6,740 nucleotides of DNA from Candidatus Atribacteria bacterium (GTDB taxonomy: Bacteria > Atribacterota > Atribacteria > Atribacterales > Atribacteraceae), in contig JAPLGF010000214.1 in assembly GCA_026390275.1 (NCBI GenBank), forward strand, positions 1 to 6,740, written 5' to 3'. The position numbers and the translations under genes were made by a program. Numbering within the stretch: the first letter of the stretch is position 1; every line of letters starts with the position of its first letter. The notes beneath the pieces were generated by a model. That model worked only from the letters and a program-made list of their open reading frames with translations. It searched no databases and was not told where the DNA came from. Below, piece by piece: positions 1-6,077 of the stretch.

Positions 1-99
1 GTGGAGTTGGAAGTACTTTTAAGAATTTTTGAATTATATAGGGCAGGGAGTAAGTTGGTATAGTTTCAGTGATCAGAAATATTCCCCCACCCATTTTTT

Positions 100-127
100 C
101 ATTCATAATTCGTAATTCGTAATTCAC
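100..127. repeat. Heptad tandem repeat (AATTCGT-type), about three units
   Basis: Two exact AATTCGT units (107-113, 114-120) are followed by a variant AATTCAC (121-127) and preceded by a degenerate CATTCAT. This is a short tandemly repeated repetitive sequence with a 7-bp period. No reading frame here looks protein-like. The rest of positions 1-99 shows no gene, hairpin or clear promoter that I can support. Confidence 0.75.
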
Positions 128-151
128 TTCTCACTCCTCCCAATCCTTCCC

Positions 152-207
152 AATTCCACAATTCCACAATTCCACAATTCCACAGTTCCCCAATTCCACA
201 ATTCCAC
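152..207. repeat. Octamer tandem repeat (AATTCCAC), seven units
   Basis: Seven consecutive 8-bp units run from 152 to 207. Units 1-4 (152-183) and 6-7 (192-207) are exact AATTCCAC; unit 5 (184-191) is the variant AGTTCCCC. The array ends one base before the nfnB stop codon (209-211), so it lies in the immediate 3' untranslated region of the nfn transcript, read there as GTGGAATT repeats. The 8-bp period is not a multiple of three, and a frame crossing it gives only low-complexity sequence rich in E, L, W and N, so it is not coding. Confidence 0.9.
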
Positions 208-208
208 A

Positions 209-1603
209 TCATTTTCGGAGTAGATAATGGTCGATGGAACGGGCAGCTTTTTTCCCCGCGCCCATGGCAGAAATGACGGTCGCTGCCCCGGTGACGATGT
301 CTCCCCCAGCAAAAACCCCCGGGATGCTGGTGGCACCGGTCTCCTCATCGATCACAATGTACCCTCTCCTATTCAATTGAAGATCGGGAAGGGTTTCCAG
401 TAAAAGAGGGTTGGGTCCCTGCCCGATGGCCACCACCAGGGTATCGACGGGGATGACAAATTCCGACCCTGGTACCGGGACTGGTCGTCGCCGTCCACTT
501 TCGTCTGGTTCTCCCAGTTCCATCTGGATGCATTCCACTCCCCTCAACCACTTATTATCATTCCCGATAAACCGGACCGGGTTAGTTAAAATCATACAAT
601 TGATTCCTTCTTCTTCCGCTCTTTCCGCTTCCTCGATTCGAGCGGGCATTTCTTTCTTGGTCCGACGGTAGATCAGGCACACCTCTTCCGCGCCCAACCG
701 GAGAGCAGTCCGGGCGGAATCCATAGCCACATTCCCCCCTCCAATAACTGCGACTTTCCGGCCAATCTTGATGGGGGTGTCATATTGAGGGAAACGGAAA
801 GCTTTCATCAGGTTGGAACGAGTCAGAAACTCATTGGCAGAATAGATCCCATTCAGGTTCTCACCGGGGAGATTCATGAAGTGAGGGAGTCCGGCTCCCG
901 ATCCAATAAAGAAGGCTTCATACCCGTCATCTTTCAAATCTTCCAGGGTGAGGGTTTTTCCAATCACGGTACTCACCTCGAGGTCCACTCCCAGCGATTT
1001 GACGAAGTTGACTTCTTGCGCCACAATCGCCTTGGGAAGACGAAACTCCGGAATACCATAGACCAGTACTCCCCCAGCTGCATGGAGCGCTTCAAAAATG
1101 GTCACCCGGTACCCTATTTTGGCCAGATCTCCGGCACAGGTGAGTCCGGATGGCCCGGATCCGATGATGCCGACTTTACGTCCATTCGAGGTCGGAATCT
1201 CCGGTGCCCCAATTCCTTTATCCCGTTCATAATCAGCTAAGAAACGTTCTAAATATCCCACGGCGATGGGTTGTCCTTTCTTTCCCAGCACACAGACGTT
1301 TTCACACTGTTCTTCCTGAGGGCACACCCGGCCACAGATGGCCGGGAGACTGTTTTTCTCTTTGATCTTGGCCACCGCGGCATCGAATTTTCCCTGCGCT
1401 AAAAGACCGATGAATCCCGGGATATCAATCTCCACCGGGCAACCCTTCATGCATCCGGGCTTCTTGCACTGCAAACACCGCCGGGCTTCATCAACGGCGG
1501 CCCATTCCGGAAGACCGACCGGTACTTCATTAAAATCGCGGATGCGCTCAGCAACACTTCGCTGCGGCATTTTTGGACGTCCGGTGAGACGACTATCCGG
1601 CAT
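209..1603 (-). CDS. nfnB: NfnB-type large subunit of NADH-dependent ferredoxin:NADP+ oxidoreductase (GltD-like)
   Basis: The 464-residue product is a GltD/SudA-like flavoprotein, probably the large subunit of a cytoplasmic electron-bifurcating transhydrogenase that couples NADPH to NADH and ferredoxin. Eight N-terminal cysteines fit two [4Fe-4S] clusters: C43, C46, C51, C55 and C90, C94, C100, C104. An FAD-binding GSGPSG lies at residues 148-153 and an NAD(P)-binding GGGNVA at 288-293. The C-terminal flavin motif GVFAGGD lies at 429-435. The length matches the family. The ATG at 1603 follows AGGAGG with a 9-nt gap, which favours it over M12. It overlaps nfnA by 11 bp, indicating translational coupling. 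No glutamate synthase large-subunit gene is present, and the partner is a ferredoxin-reductase-like subunit, so NfnB/SudA is preferred to GltD. NfnAB and sulfide dehydrogenase SudAB are the same family, so the physiological substrate remains inferred. Confidence 0.92.
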   Translation of the reverse strand: MPDSRLTGRPKMPQRSVAERIRDFNEVPVGLPEWAAVDEARRCLQCKKPGCMKGCPVEIDIPGFIGLLAQGKFDAAVAKIKEKNSLPAICGRVCPQEEQCENVCVLGKKGQPIAVGYLERFLADYERDKGIGAPEIPTSNGRKVGIIGSGPSGLTCAGDLAKIGYRVTIFEALHAAGGVLVYGIPEFRLPKAIVAQEVNFVKSLGVDLEVSTVIGKTLTLEDLKDDGYEAFFIGSGAGLPHFMNLPGENLNGIYSANEFLTRSNLMKAFRFPQYDTPIKIGRKVAVIGGGNVAMDSARTALRLGAEEVCLIYRRTKKEMPARIEEAERAEEEGINCMILTNPVRFIGNDNKWLRGVECIQMELGEPDESGRRRPVPVPGSEFVIPVDTLVVAIGQGPNPLLLETLPDLQLNRRGYIVIDEETGATSIPGVFAGGDIVTGAATVISAMGAGKKAARSIDHYLLRK

Positions 1604-2444
1604 GACGGACTTCCTCCTCTGCTTTTTTCATGAGCCAGGTTTCGGTCGCTCTCTTCTCTTCATCGAGGTAATTTCTCTGACGGGCCAGCAATTCATCGTA
1701 ATCCACCAGGTGACCGTCAAAAACCGGGCCGTCCACACAGGTGAATTTACACTGATGATCCACTGTCACCCGGCAACATCCGCACATTCCGGTTCCATCC
1801 ACCATGATCGGATTCAGGCTCACCATGGTGGGTACATTGAACTTTTTGGTTAATAAACTGACCATCTTCATCATCATGATGGGACCCACGGCAATGACCA
1901 GATCCGCCCCTTCGCTTTTTAAAACTCGCTCCACCACAGAAGTGACGAATCCCTTTTCACCATAGGTTCCATCGTCTGTGGTGACATAGAGCACATCACT
2001 CACCGAACCCATCATATCTTCCCAGAAGAGCAAGTCCGCCGTGCGAGAACCAATGATGGAAGTGACCCGGTTCCCCAACATCTTGAGCGCTCGAGCCTTG
2101 GGGTAAACCGGGGCAATACCTACTCCTCCCCCCACGCAGACGACATGACCGAACTTTTTTTCTTCAATTTCTTTACCCAAGGGACCCACAAAATCCTGAA
2201 TGTCGTCTCCCTCTTCCCGCTCACCGAGTTGCATGGTGCTCTTCCCCACTTCCTGGAAGATGATGGTAATGGTTCCCTCCCGGGGATCAAAATCGGCGAT
2301 GGTGAGCGGTATTCTTTCCCCTTCTTCGTTGATCCGAAGAATGACAAACTGTCCCGCTTTGGCTTTGTGTGCCACTCGTGGTGCATGTACAACCATCAAT
2401 TTGATTTGAGGGGTCAGAATTTCCTTTCTTAAAATCTTTGCCAC
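1593..2444 (-). CDS. nfnA: NfnA-type small subunit (FAD/[2Fe-2S] ferredoxin-NADP reductase-like)
   Basis: I place the start at the GTG at 2444, giving 283 residues. An upstream ATG at 2546 would add 34 residues, but it lies upstream of the predicted promoter, and the GTG has AGGAGG 8 nt before it. The N-terminal domain is a ferredoxin-reductase-like FAD barrel with RIPLT at residues 44-48. A GGGVGIAP pyridine-nucleotide loop lies at 105-112. The C-terminal cluster segment has C221, C223, C224, C232 and C236, matching the DHOD electron-transfer-subunit-like [2Fe-2S] domain. Nfn structures are known to use an Asp ligand to this cluster; D216 is a candidate here. The family binds NAD(H) on this subunit. 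It is the first gene of the operon with nfnB. The extra cysteines C223 and C232 look unusual against the usual CGxC...C pattern. SudB is the alternative name. Confidence 0.92.
   Translation of the reverse strand: MAKILRKEILTPQIKLMVVHAPRVAHKAKAGQFVILRINEEGERIPLTIADFDPREGTITIIFQEVGKSTMQLGEREEGDDIQDFVGPLGKEIEEKKFGHVVCVGGGVGIAPVYPKARALKMLGNRVTSIIGSRTADLLFWEDMMGSVSDVLYVTTDDGTYGEKGFVTSVVERVLKSEGADLVIAVGPIMMMKMVSLLTKKFNVPTMVSLNPIMVDGTGMCGCCRVTVDHQCKFTCVDGPVFDGHLVDYDELLARQRNYLDEEKRATETWLMKKAEEEVRHAG
1613..1618 (-). promoter_or_regulatory. Ribosome binding site of nfnB
   Basis: AGGAGG on the minus strand, 9 nt before the ATG at 1603 and inside the 3' end of nfnA. It supports the upstream Met over M12 (1570) and independent re-initiation within the overlap. 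Confidence 0.85.
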
Positions 2445-2452
2445 TATGATTT

Positions 2453-2458
2453 CCTCCT
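2453..2458 (-). promoter_or_regulatory. Ribosome binding site that sets the nfnA GTG start
   Basis: AGGAGG on the minus strand with 8 nt to the GTG at 2444. The in-frame ATGs at 2474 and 2546 lack a comparable site. Family proteins usually begin close to this residue (M-x-K-I-L-x-K), which agrees with the choice. Confidence 0.85.
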
Positions 2459-2499
2459 GTTCGAAAAGAATCATTCTCTGCCACCCTTTTTCACCAGAG

Positions 2500-2528
2500 A
2501 TTATACTATAGTTCACCCTGGTCCTCGA
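2500..2528 (-). promoter_or_regulatory. Predicted sigma70-type promoter of nfnAB
   Basis: A perfect TATAAT -10 lies at 2500-2505. Seventeen bases upstream is a weak -35, TCGAGG (2523-2528, 3 of 6 matches). Transcription would start near 2493, leaving a leader of about 50 nt to the GTG at 2444. It also places the longer reading-frame start at 2546 outside the transcript. Confidence 0.6.
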
Positions 2529-2573
2529 TTTTTTTGAAGGAATCAAAGAGGAAAAATGAAAAGGGGTTCAAAC

Positions 2574-3080
2574 TCAGGTGTACCGATGGGCAACCCGGGA
2601 AGCACCGTAAGAATCCGGTTTGATTTTGGCCACGAAACCCAGGCCTTCGATCATTCCGGTGACTTCTTGAATCAGATGACGGGTGGGACCGTTGTTTCCA
2701 ATATCGACATGAATCTCCACACTATAGTTGGAGAGATGATTATCGGGAAAGGTGTCAAGTTTGTGAATCAACTCATGAGACACTTCTAATGAAAAGGCGG
2801 CTTCCAAATAAATCCGATCCCGTATCCCATACCGGTCCTTTCGATAATTCCTCATCCAGAAAAACCGGGCACCGTATCCAATCTTATGAACGATGATCGC
2901 GGTCACAAAAACCTGGAGCGACGGGGTGTCTTTGGTCCCCTTAGAATCCGTTCCGATGATGATCCGGTAAGAGCCCGCCGGGTCTTGCCGGATAAAGTCA
3001 AAAAGAGACTTCACCACTTCATCAAGGGTCTTCTTTTCCAGTGCAAAGTTGTAGAAATAGAACCGCTCCGAAACATCCAT
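2574..3080 (-). CDS. ykuK: YkuK/DUF458 family protein (predicted RNase H-like fold)
   Basis: The 168-residue product resembles the Bacillus YkuK/DUF458 family, which is assigned to the RNase H-like superfamily and whose biological role is, to my knowledge, not established. Visible family landmarks are GTDSK at residues 43-47, an acidic helix around YLEA (91-94), HVDIGNNG at 124-131 and a C-terminal KPDSYGAS (154-161). D45, E93, D126 and D156 are plausible metal-binding acids by analogy with RNase H folds; this is inference. There is no signal peptide or membrane segment, so it should be cytoplasmic. The ATG at 3080 is the only ATG, GTG or TTG start after an in-frame upstream TGA. Its ribosome binding site is poor: GAGGG directly abuts the ATG and GGGGGGAAGG lies farther upstream. 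The gene is divergent from dut and separated from nfnA by about 130 bp with no obvious terminator. Confidence 0.85.
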   Translation of the reverse strand: MDVSERFYFYNFALEKKTLDEVVKSLFDFIRQDPAGSYRIIIGTDSKGTKDTPSLQVFVTAIIVHKIGYGARFFWMRNYRKDRYGIRDRIYLEAAFSLEVSHELIHKLDTFPDNHLSNYSVEIHVDIGNNGPTRHLIQEVTGMIEGLGFVAKIKPDSYGASRVAHRYT

Positions 3081-3137
3081 CCCTCTAACCGTGCCTTCCC
3101 CCCAGAACCATCACCCTGCGCTTCTCTTTTAATCACT

Positions 3138-3146
3138 ATTTTATCA
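3138..3146 (-). promoter_or_regulatory. Possible extended -10 promoter of the ykuK-like gene
   Basis: On the minus strand, TGATAAAAT forms an extended -10 (TG, one base, then TAAAAT). No good -35 is visible at 16-18 bp. The start site would be near 3131, about 50 nt before the ATG. Confidence 0.4.
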
Positions 3147-3163
3147 CGATTTGGACATTCCGG

Positions 3164-3192
3164 TTGTCTCTCTCCGGTGATTGTCATACAAT
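3164..3192 (+). promoter_or_regulatory. Predicted promoter of dut-glgP
   Basis: TTGTCT (3164-3169, 4 of 6 matches to the -35) and TACAAT (3187-3192, 5 of 6 matches to the -10) are separated by exactly 17 bp. The predicted start is near 3199, about 33 nt before the dut GTG. It lies back to back with the ykuK-like promoter in a 151-bp divergent region. Confidence 0.6.
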
Positions 3193-3231
3193 GCAGGAGG
3201 AACGATATAAAGACCGGGGAGGAAACTTCTG

Positions 3232-3666
3232 GTGGGAAAAGACGTTTGGATAAAGTTTAAGAAACTGTCCGAAAGATCTCGCATCCCTTGTTTTGCCCAT
3301 GCTGATGATGCCTGTTTTGACCTTTTCAGTCCGGTTAACCAAACCATTCCGGCCGGAAAAAGCGTGGTGATCGATCTGGAAATCGCCTCGGAATTCCCTC
3401 CCGGGTACGAGGTGGTTCTTCGACCTCGAAGTGGGATGGGAATTAAAAAAGCCCTTTTCATTCACCTGGGAACCATCGATGCCGGGTACCGGGGAAACTG
3501 GATAGTGAGACTCTTCAATTTCAGTGAAGAACCGTATGACATCCATCAGGAAGACCGGATTGTCCAGGGAGCGCTTCGAAAGATTCCAACCGTTCATATT
3601 TTAGAATCCTTCGACCTCTCCCCATCGGAGCGGGGAGAAAATGGATTGGGGTCAACCGGCCGGTGA
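3232..3666 (+). CDS. dut: dUTP diphosphatase (trimeric dUTPase)
   Basis: This enzyme hydrolyses dUTP to dUMP and pyrophosphate, keeping uracil out of DNA and feeding dTMP synthesis. The 144-residue length is normal. All five dUTPase motifs are present: motif I ACFDL (27-31), motif II RPRSG (64-68), motif III GTIDAGYRG (80-88) with the expected catalytic Asp D83, motif IV EDRIVQ (107-112), and motif V RGENGLGSTG (134-143). Two departures are visible. The usual AGxDL glycine in motif I is Cys28, and the aromatic residue of the motif V GFGSTG segment, which stacks on uracil in known structures, is Leu139. The start is GTG, preceded by GGGGAGG (3216-3222) with a 9-nt gap. The stop at 3666 is followed 26 bp later by glgP, so the two are probably co-transcribed. 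It could also accept dCTP-like substrates, but nothing indicates a bifunctional deaminase. Confidence 0.93.
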   Translation: MGKDVWIKFKKLSERSRIPCFAHADDACFDLFSPVNQTIPAGKSVVIDLEIASEFPPGYEVVLRPRSGMGIKKALFIHLGTIDAGYRGNWIVRLFNFSEEPYDIHQEDRIVQGALRKIPTVHILESFDLSPSERGENGLGSTGR

Positions 3667-3679
3667 TTCAATTTGATTC

Positions 3680-3685
3680 AAGGAG
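3680..3685 (+). promoter_or_regulatory. Ribosome binding site that sets the glgP GTG start
   Basis: AAGGAG sits 7 nt before the GTG at 3693. The upstream in-frame GTG at 3663 overlaps the dut stop and has no good site, so the shorter protein is preferred. Confidence 0.8.
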
Positions 3686-3692
3686 TGAGAGC

Positions 3693-5450
3693 GTGGATAT
3701 TCTCAATTCGTTTCGAAAAGAACAGACTATTGCCTATTTTTCGATGGAAATTGCCCTGACCAATGATATCCCGAGTTATAGCGGGGGATTGGGAGTTCTG
3801 GCCGGCGATACCGTCCGGGCGGCAGCCGATATCTCTGCCCCCTTCCTAGCCGTGACCCTCATCAGCCGAAAAGGGTACTTCCGGCAGGAAATCACCTCCG
3901 ATGGGTGGCAGAAAGAATATCCCCTGACCTGGGAAGTGGAGAAATTTGTCGAACCTCTTTCCCCCCGGGTGCAGGTGGTAATGGAAGGACGGACGGTTTC
4001 AGTCGGAGCCTGGGCGTATTACTGGAAAAGTATGACCGGGGGAATCATCCCGGTCATTTTTCTCGATACCAATCTTCCAGAAAACACCGCCGACGATCGT
4101 CAGATCACCGATTGTCTCTATGGTGGAGACCGGCGATATCGACTGAAGCAGGAGATCATCCTGGGCATCGGGGGGACCAGAATGCTGCAGGCTCTCGGTC
4201 TGAATGTCCGAAAATATCATATCAACGAAGGCCATGCTGCTCTCTTGACCCTGGAACTCCTCCAGCAGAACAAGAAGCGACTGGAAGAAGTGTGGTCGGA
4301 GGATCAAATGTGGGACACCGAAGCAGTGAAAAATTTCTGTGTCTTTACTACCCATACTCCGGTCGAGGCCGGCCATGATAAGTTCAGTTATGATCTGGTG
4401 AAACAAGTGCTCAACGAACCGATCCCTTTCCTCTTCTTGCAGAAATTAGCAGGAAATGAGGATCTCAACATGACCCGGCTGGCTCTCAATCTCAGTGGCT
4501 ACATCAATGGAGTGGCCAAGCGACACACCGAAGTATCGCGCAATATGTTTCCGGGATATACCATCCACGATATCACCAATGGAGTTCACAGCTTCACCTG
4601 GACCTCCAATCCTTTCCGGGATCTTTTTGATCAGTATATCCCGGGCTGGGCCCATCAACCAGAATTGCTAACTCGGGTTGACATCATACCGGACGAAGAG
4701 ATTTGGGACGCTCATCAGGCCGGAAAAAAACATCTTCTCGCCTATGTCCGGGACACTGGCGGTGGAGACATGGACGAAGACACTCTCACCATTGGTTTCG
4801 CCCGCCGAATGACTGCCTATAAGAGACCTCATTTCCTGTTCACCGATACGGAACGGTTGAAACGGGTCCGGAGGAAAGGAGATTTCCAGATCATCTACGC
4901 TGGCAAGGCCCATCCCCAGGATGAAGAAGGAAAAAGGATTATCCAGACCATTTACCAGTACTGCCAGAGCTTGAAAAACGAGATCAAAATCGTCTTTTTA
5001 GAAGACTACAACCTGGAAATCGCCAAAAAAATGGTTTCCGGAGTGGATGTGTGGCTCAATACCCCCCAAAGACCGATGGAAGCCTCGGGAACCAGCGGGA
5101 TGAAGGCAGCACATAATGGGGTTCTGAACTTCAGCATCCTGGATGGGTGGTGGATCGAGGGATGCTTGGAAGGTATAACCGGTTGGTCGATTGGCCCGAC
5201 TCCCACCGAAAAAGCCGATCCTGCGGAACAGAGCCGGGAAGAAATCGATGACCTGTACAACAAATTGGAGTACATCATTCTCCCCACCTACTACCAGCAA
5301 ATCGACTGGTGGATCAAAATGATGAAAAGTTCCATCGGTAAAATCGCTTCTTATTTCAATACTCACCGGATGATGGAACATTACGTCACGGAAGCCTACT
5401 TCCACCAGGCTGCCCTTCCTCCCACCAAAGGGACCATGCTGATTGTTTGA
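3693..5450 (+). CDS. glgP: Alpha-glucan (glycogen/maltodextrin) phosphorylase, GT35 short form
   Basis: Phosphorolysis of alpha-1,4-glucan yields glucose-1-phosphate, using pyridoxal phosphate; the product is cytoplasmic. From the GTG at 3693 it has 585 residues, close to the short 'alpha-glucan family phosphorylase' group and clearly shorter than E. coli MalP/GlgP (about 800). Landmarks in order: YFSMEIA near the N-terminus, GGLG at residues 31-34, HINEGHA starting at 176, THTP around 220-223, GFARRMTAYKR at 368-378, and EASGTSGMK at 463-471. K471 is the expected pyridoxal-phosphate Schiff-base lysine. No starch-binding or DUF3417 N-terminal extension is present. It follows dut by 26 bp without a separate promoter. 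No other glycogen gene lies in the window, so its placement gives little functional context. The exact chain-length preference cannot be read from sequence. Confidence 0.93.
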   Translation: MDILNSFRKEQTIAYFSMEIALTNDIPSYSGGLGVLAGDTVRAAADISAPFLAVTLISRKGYFRQEITSDGWQKEYPLTWEVEKFVEPLSPRVQVVMEGRTVSVGAWAYYWKSMTGGIIPVIFLDTNLPENTADDRQITDCLYGGDRRYRLKQEIILGIGGTRMLQALGLNVRKYHINEGHAALLTLELLQQNKKRLEEVWSEDQMWDTEAVKNFCVFTTHTPVEAGHDKFSYDLVKQVLNEPIPFLFLQKLAGNEDLNMTRLALNLSGYINGVAKRHTEVSRNMFPGYTIHDITNGVHSFTWTSNPFRDLFDQYIPGWAHQPELLTRVDIIPDEEIWDAHQAGKKHLLAYVRDTGGGDMDEDTLTIGFARRMTAYKRPHFLFTDTERLKRVRRKGDFQIIYAGKAHPQDEEGKRIIQTIYQYCQSLKNEIKIVFLEDYNLEIAKKMVSGVDVWLNTPQRPMEASGTSGMKAAHNGVLNFSILDGWWIEGCLEGITGWSIGPTPTEKADPAEQSREEIDDLYNKLEYIILPTYYQQIDWWIKMMKSSIGKIASYFNTHRMMEHYVTEAYFHQAALPPTKGTMLIV

Positions 5451-5523
5451 ACCACCCCGAAAAAAATACCGGCCTTGATGGTGCCAGGGTATTCGCAAGG
5501 CATGGCGGTCTTTCCCGAAAACA

Positions 5524-5555
5524 AAATCGCCCCGGATGGAGATCCGGGGCGATTT
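5524..5555. terminator. Bidirectional intrinsic terminator between glgP and csp
   Basis: A perfect 14-bp stem (5524-5537 with 5542-5555) closes a GGAG loop, with a GC-rich core CGCCCCGG. On the minus strand the stem runs into TTTTGTTTTC, a good U-rich tail for ending csp. On the plus strand the tail is GATTTCTCTC, weaker but usable for glgP. The genes converge on it, 73 bp after glgP and 30 bp after csp. Confidence 0.85.
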
Positions 5556-5585
5556 CTCTCATTCGAATACTCTAAGTTTCTCTAC

Positions 5586-5786
5586 TTAGATTTTTCTCAC
5601 TTTGGTGGCTTGGGGCCCTTTTGCACCCTGTTGGACCTCAAATTCGACAGCCTGACCCTCCTCGATGGTCTTAAAACCTGTCCCTTCAATTGCTGAATAA
5701 TGAACGAAAACATCTCCGCCTTCATCTGATTCAATGAAGCCGTAACCCTTGGTGGTGTTGAACCATTTGACCTTACCAGTTGGCAT
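5586..5786 (-). CDS. csp: Cold-shock domain protein
   Basis: The 66-residue product is a single cold-shock domain (OB fold) that binds single-stranded RNA and DNA and acts as an RNA chaperone in the cytoplasm. RNP1 is KGYGFI (13-18) and RNP2 is VFVHY (26-30); the opening GKVKWFN (4-10) and the length are typical of CspA/CspB proteins. The ATG at 5786 is preceded by AGGAGGT, with about 10-11 nt spacing. It has its own near-consensus promoter and a leader of about 50 nt that starts with a hairpin, and it ends at the shared terminator. Whether it is cold-induced or constitutive cannot be told; the leader is much shorter than that of E. coli cspA. Confidence 0.96.
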   Translation of the reverse strand: MPTGKVKWFNTTKGYGFIESDEGGDVFVHYSAIEGTGFKTIEEGQAVEFEVQQGAKGPQATKVRKI

Positions 5787-5819
5787 TGAAACTAAGACCT
5801 CCTAAATATTAAAGATGTA

Positions 5820-5837
5820 TGGGTTTCTAAGAACCCA
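5820..5837 (-). promoter_or_regulatory. Hairpin at the 5' end of the csp leader
   Basis: TGGGTT (5820-5825) and AACCCA (5832-5837) form a perfect 6-bp stem around a 6-nt loop. On the minus strand it falls at the predicted transcription start (about 5836), between the promoter and the ribosome binding site at 5797-5803. It may stabilise the message or respond to temperature; that is inference. Confidence 0.45.
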
Positions 5838-5842
5838 CCAAT

Positions 5843-5871
5843 ATCCTAATGCTTGATTCTTCCTTTGTCAA
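5843..5871 (-). promoter_or_regulatory. Predicted promoter of csp
   Basis: A perfect TTGACA -35 (5866-5871) and TAGGAT -10 (5843-5848, 4 of 6 matches) are separated by 17 bp. It is the best -35 box in the window, consistent with strong expression. Confidence 0.75.
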
Positions 5872-6037
5872 TGAAATGAGAGAGAAAAGAAGATCGGAAA
5901 TAAACTGACTGTCAGAATAAACCTCCTCCCGAATGACTCATTTTTTTCGTTGAAAGGAAATTTGAATTCCACTTTTGAATCAAAAAATGACTTTCCACAC
6001 AGAATCTCGAAACAAAACCGTTAATTTGAACGAATAA
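5872..6037. other. AT-rich intergenic stretch between two divergent promoters
   Basis: I see no gene here. It contains a small odd palindrome CTGACTGTCAG (5905-5915) and a run of seven T (5941-5947). A minus-strand GGGAGGAGG near 5924-5932 resembles a ribosome binding site but is not followed by a usable start codon and frame. Confidence 0.5.
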
Positions 6038-6046
6038 TGATATAAT
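6038..6046 (+). promoter_or_regulatory. Extended -10 promoter of the Ig-like gene remnant
   Basis: TGATATAAT is a perfect extended -10 (TG at 6038-6039, TATAAT at 6041-6046). No clear -35 lies 16-18 bp upstream, which is common for extended -10 promoters. Transcription would start near 6053, just before the AAGGAGGG site at 6063-6070. Confidence 0.6.
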
Positions 6047-6077
6047 GAGGAAATCAAGATTCAAGGAGGGAAAAAAT

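Noticed and set aside
152..207. CRISPR array
   Set aside because: Units are 8 bp and directly adjacent, without spacers, and no cas gene is present.
124..348. Minus-strand 74-codon frame across the octamer repeats and nfnB 3' end
   Set aside because: Half of it overlaps nfnB in another frame and the rest is translated repeat sequence rich in E, L, W and N.
785..1240. Plus-strand reading frame of 151 codons opposite nfnB
   Set aside because: It lies entirely antisense to a well-supported gene, has no recognisable domain, and is a codon-bias shadow; the same holds for the frames at 411-671 and 1338-1853.
209..1603. Glutamate synthase small subunit (GltD)
   Set aside because: It is homologous, but the overlapping partner gene is NfnA/SudB-like and no large glutamate synthase subunit is present, so the Nfn assignment fits better.
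2145..2432. Plus-strand frame of 95 codons opposite nfnA
   Set aside because: Antisense shadow without a ribosome binding site or domain. Frames at 2886-3260 and 3184-3597 were set aside likewise, and frames at 4446-4658 and 4998-5498 are shadows of glgP.
5451..5523. A further terminator hairpin directly after the glgP stop
   Set aside because: The possible pairings (GCCA with TGGC, ACCGGCC with GGCGGT) are short or imperfect compared with the 14-bp stem at 5524-5555.
5905..5915. CTGACTGTCAG palindrome as an operator
   Set aside because: It has only 5-bp arms around one base, lies well upstream of both promoters and has no second copy, so chance is a sufficient explanation.
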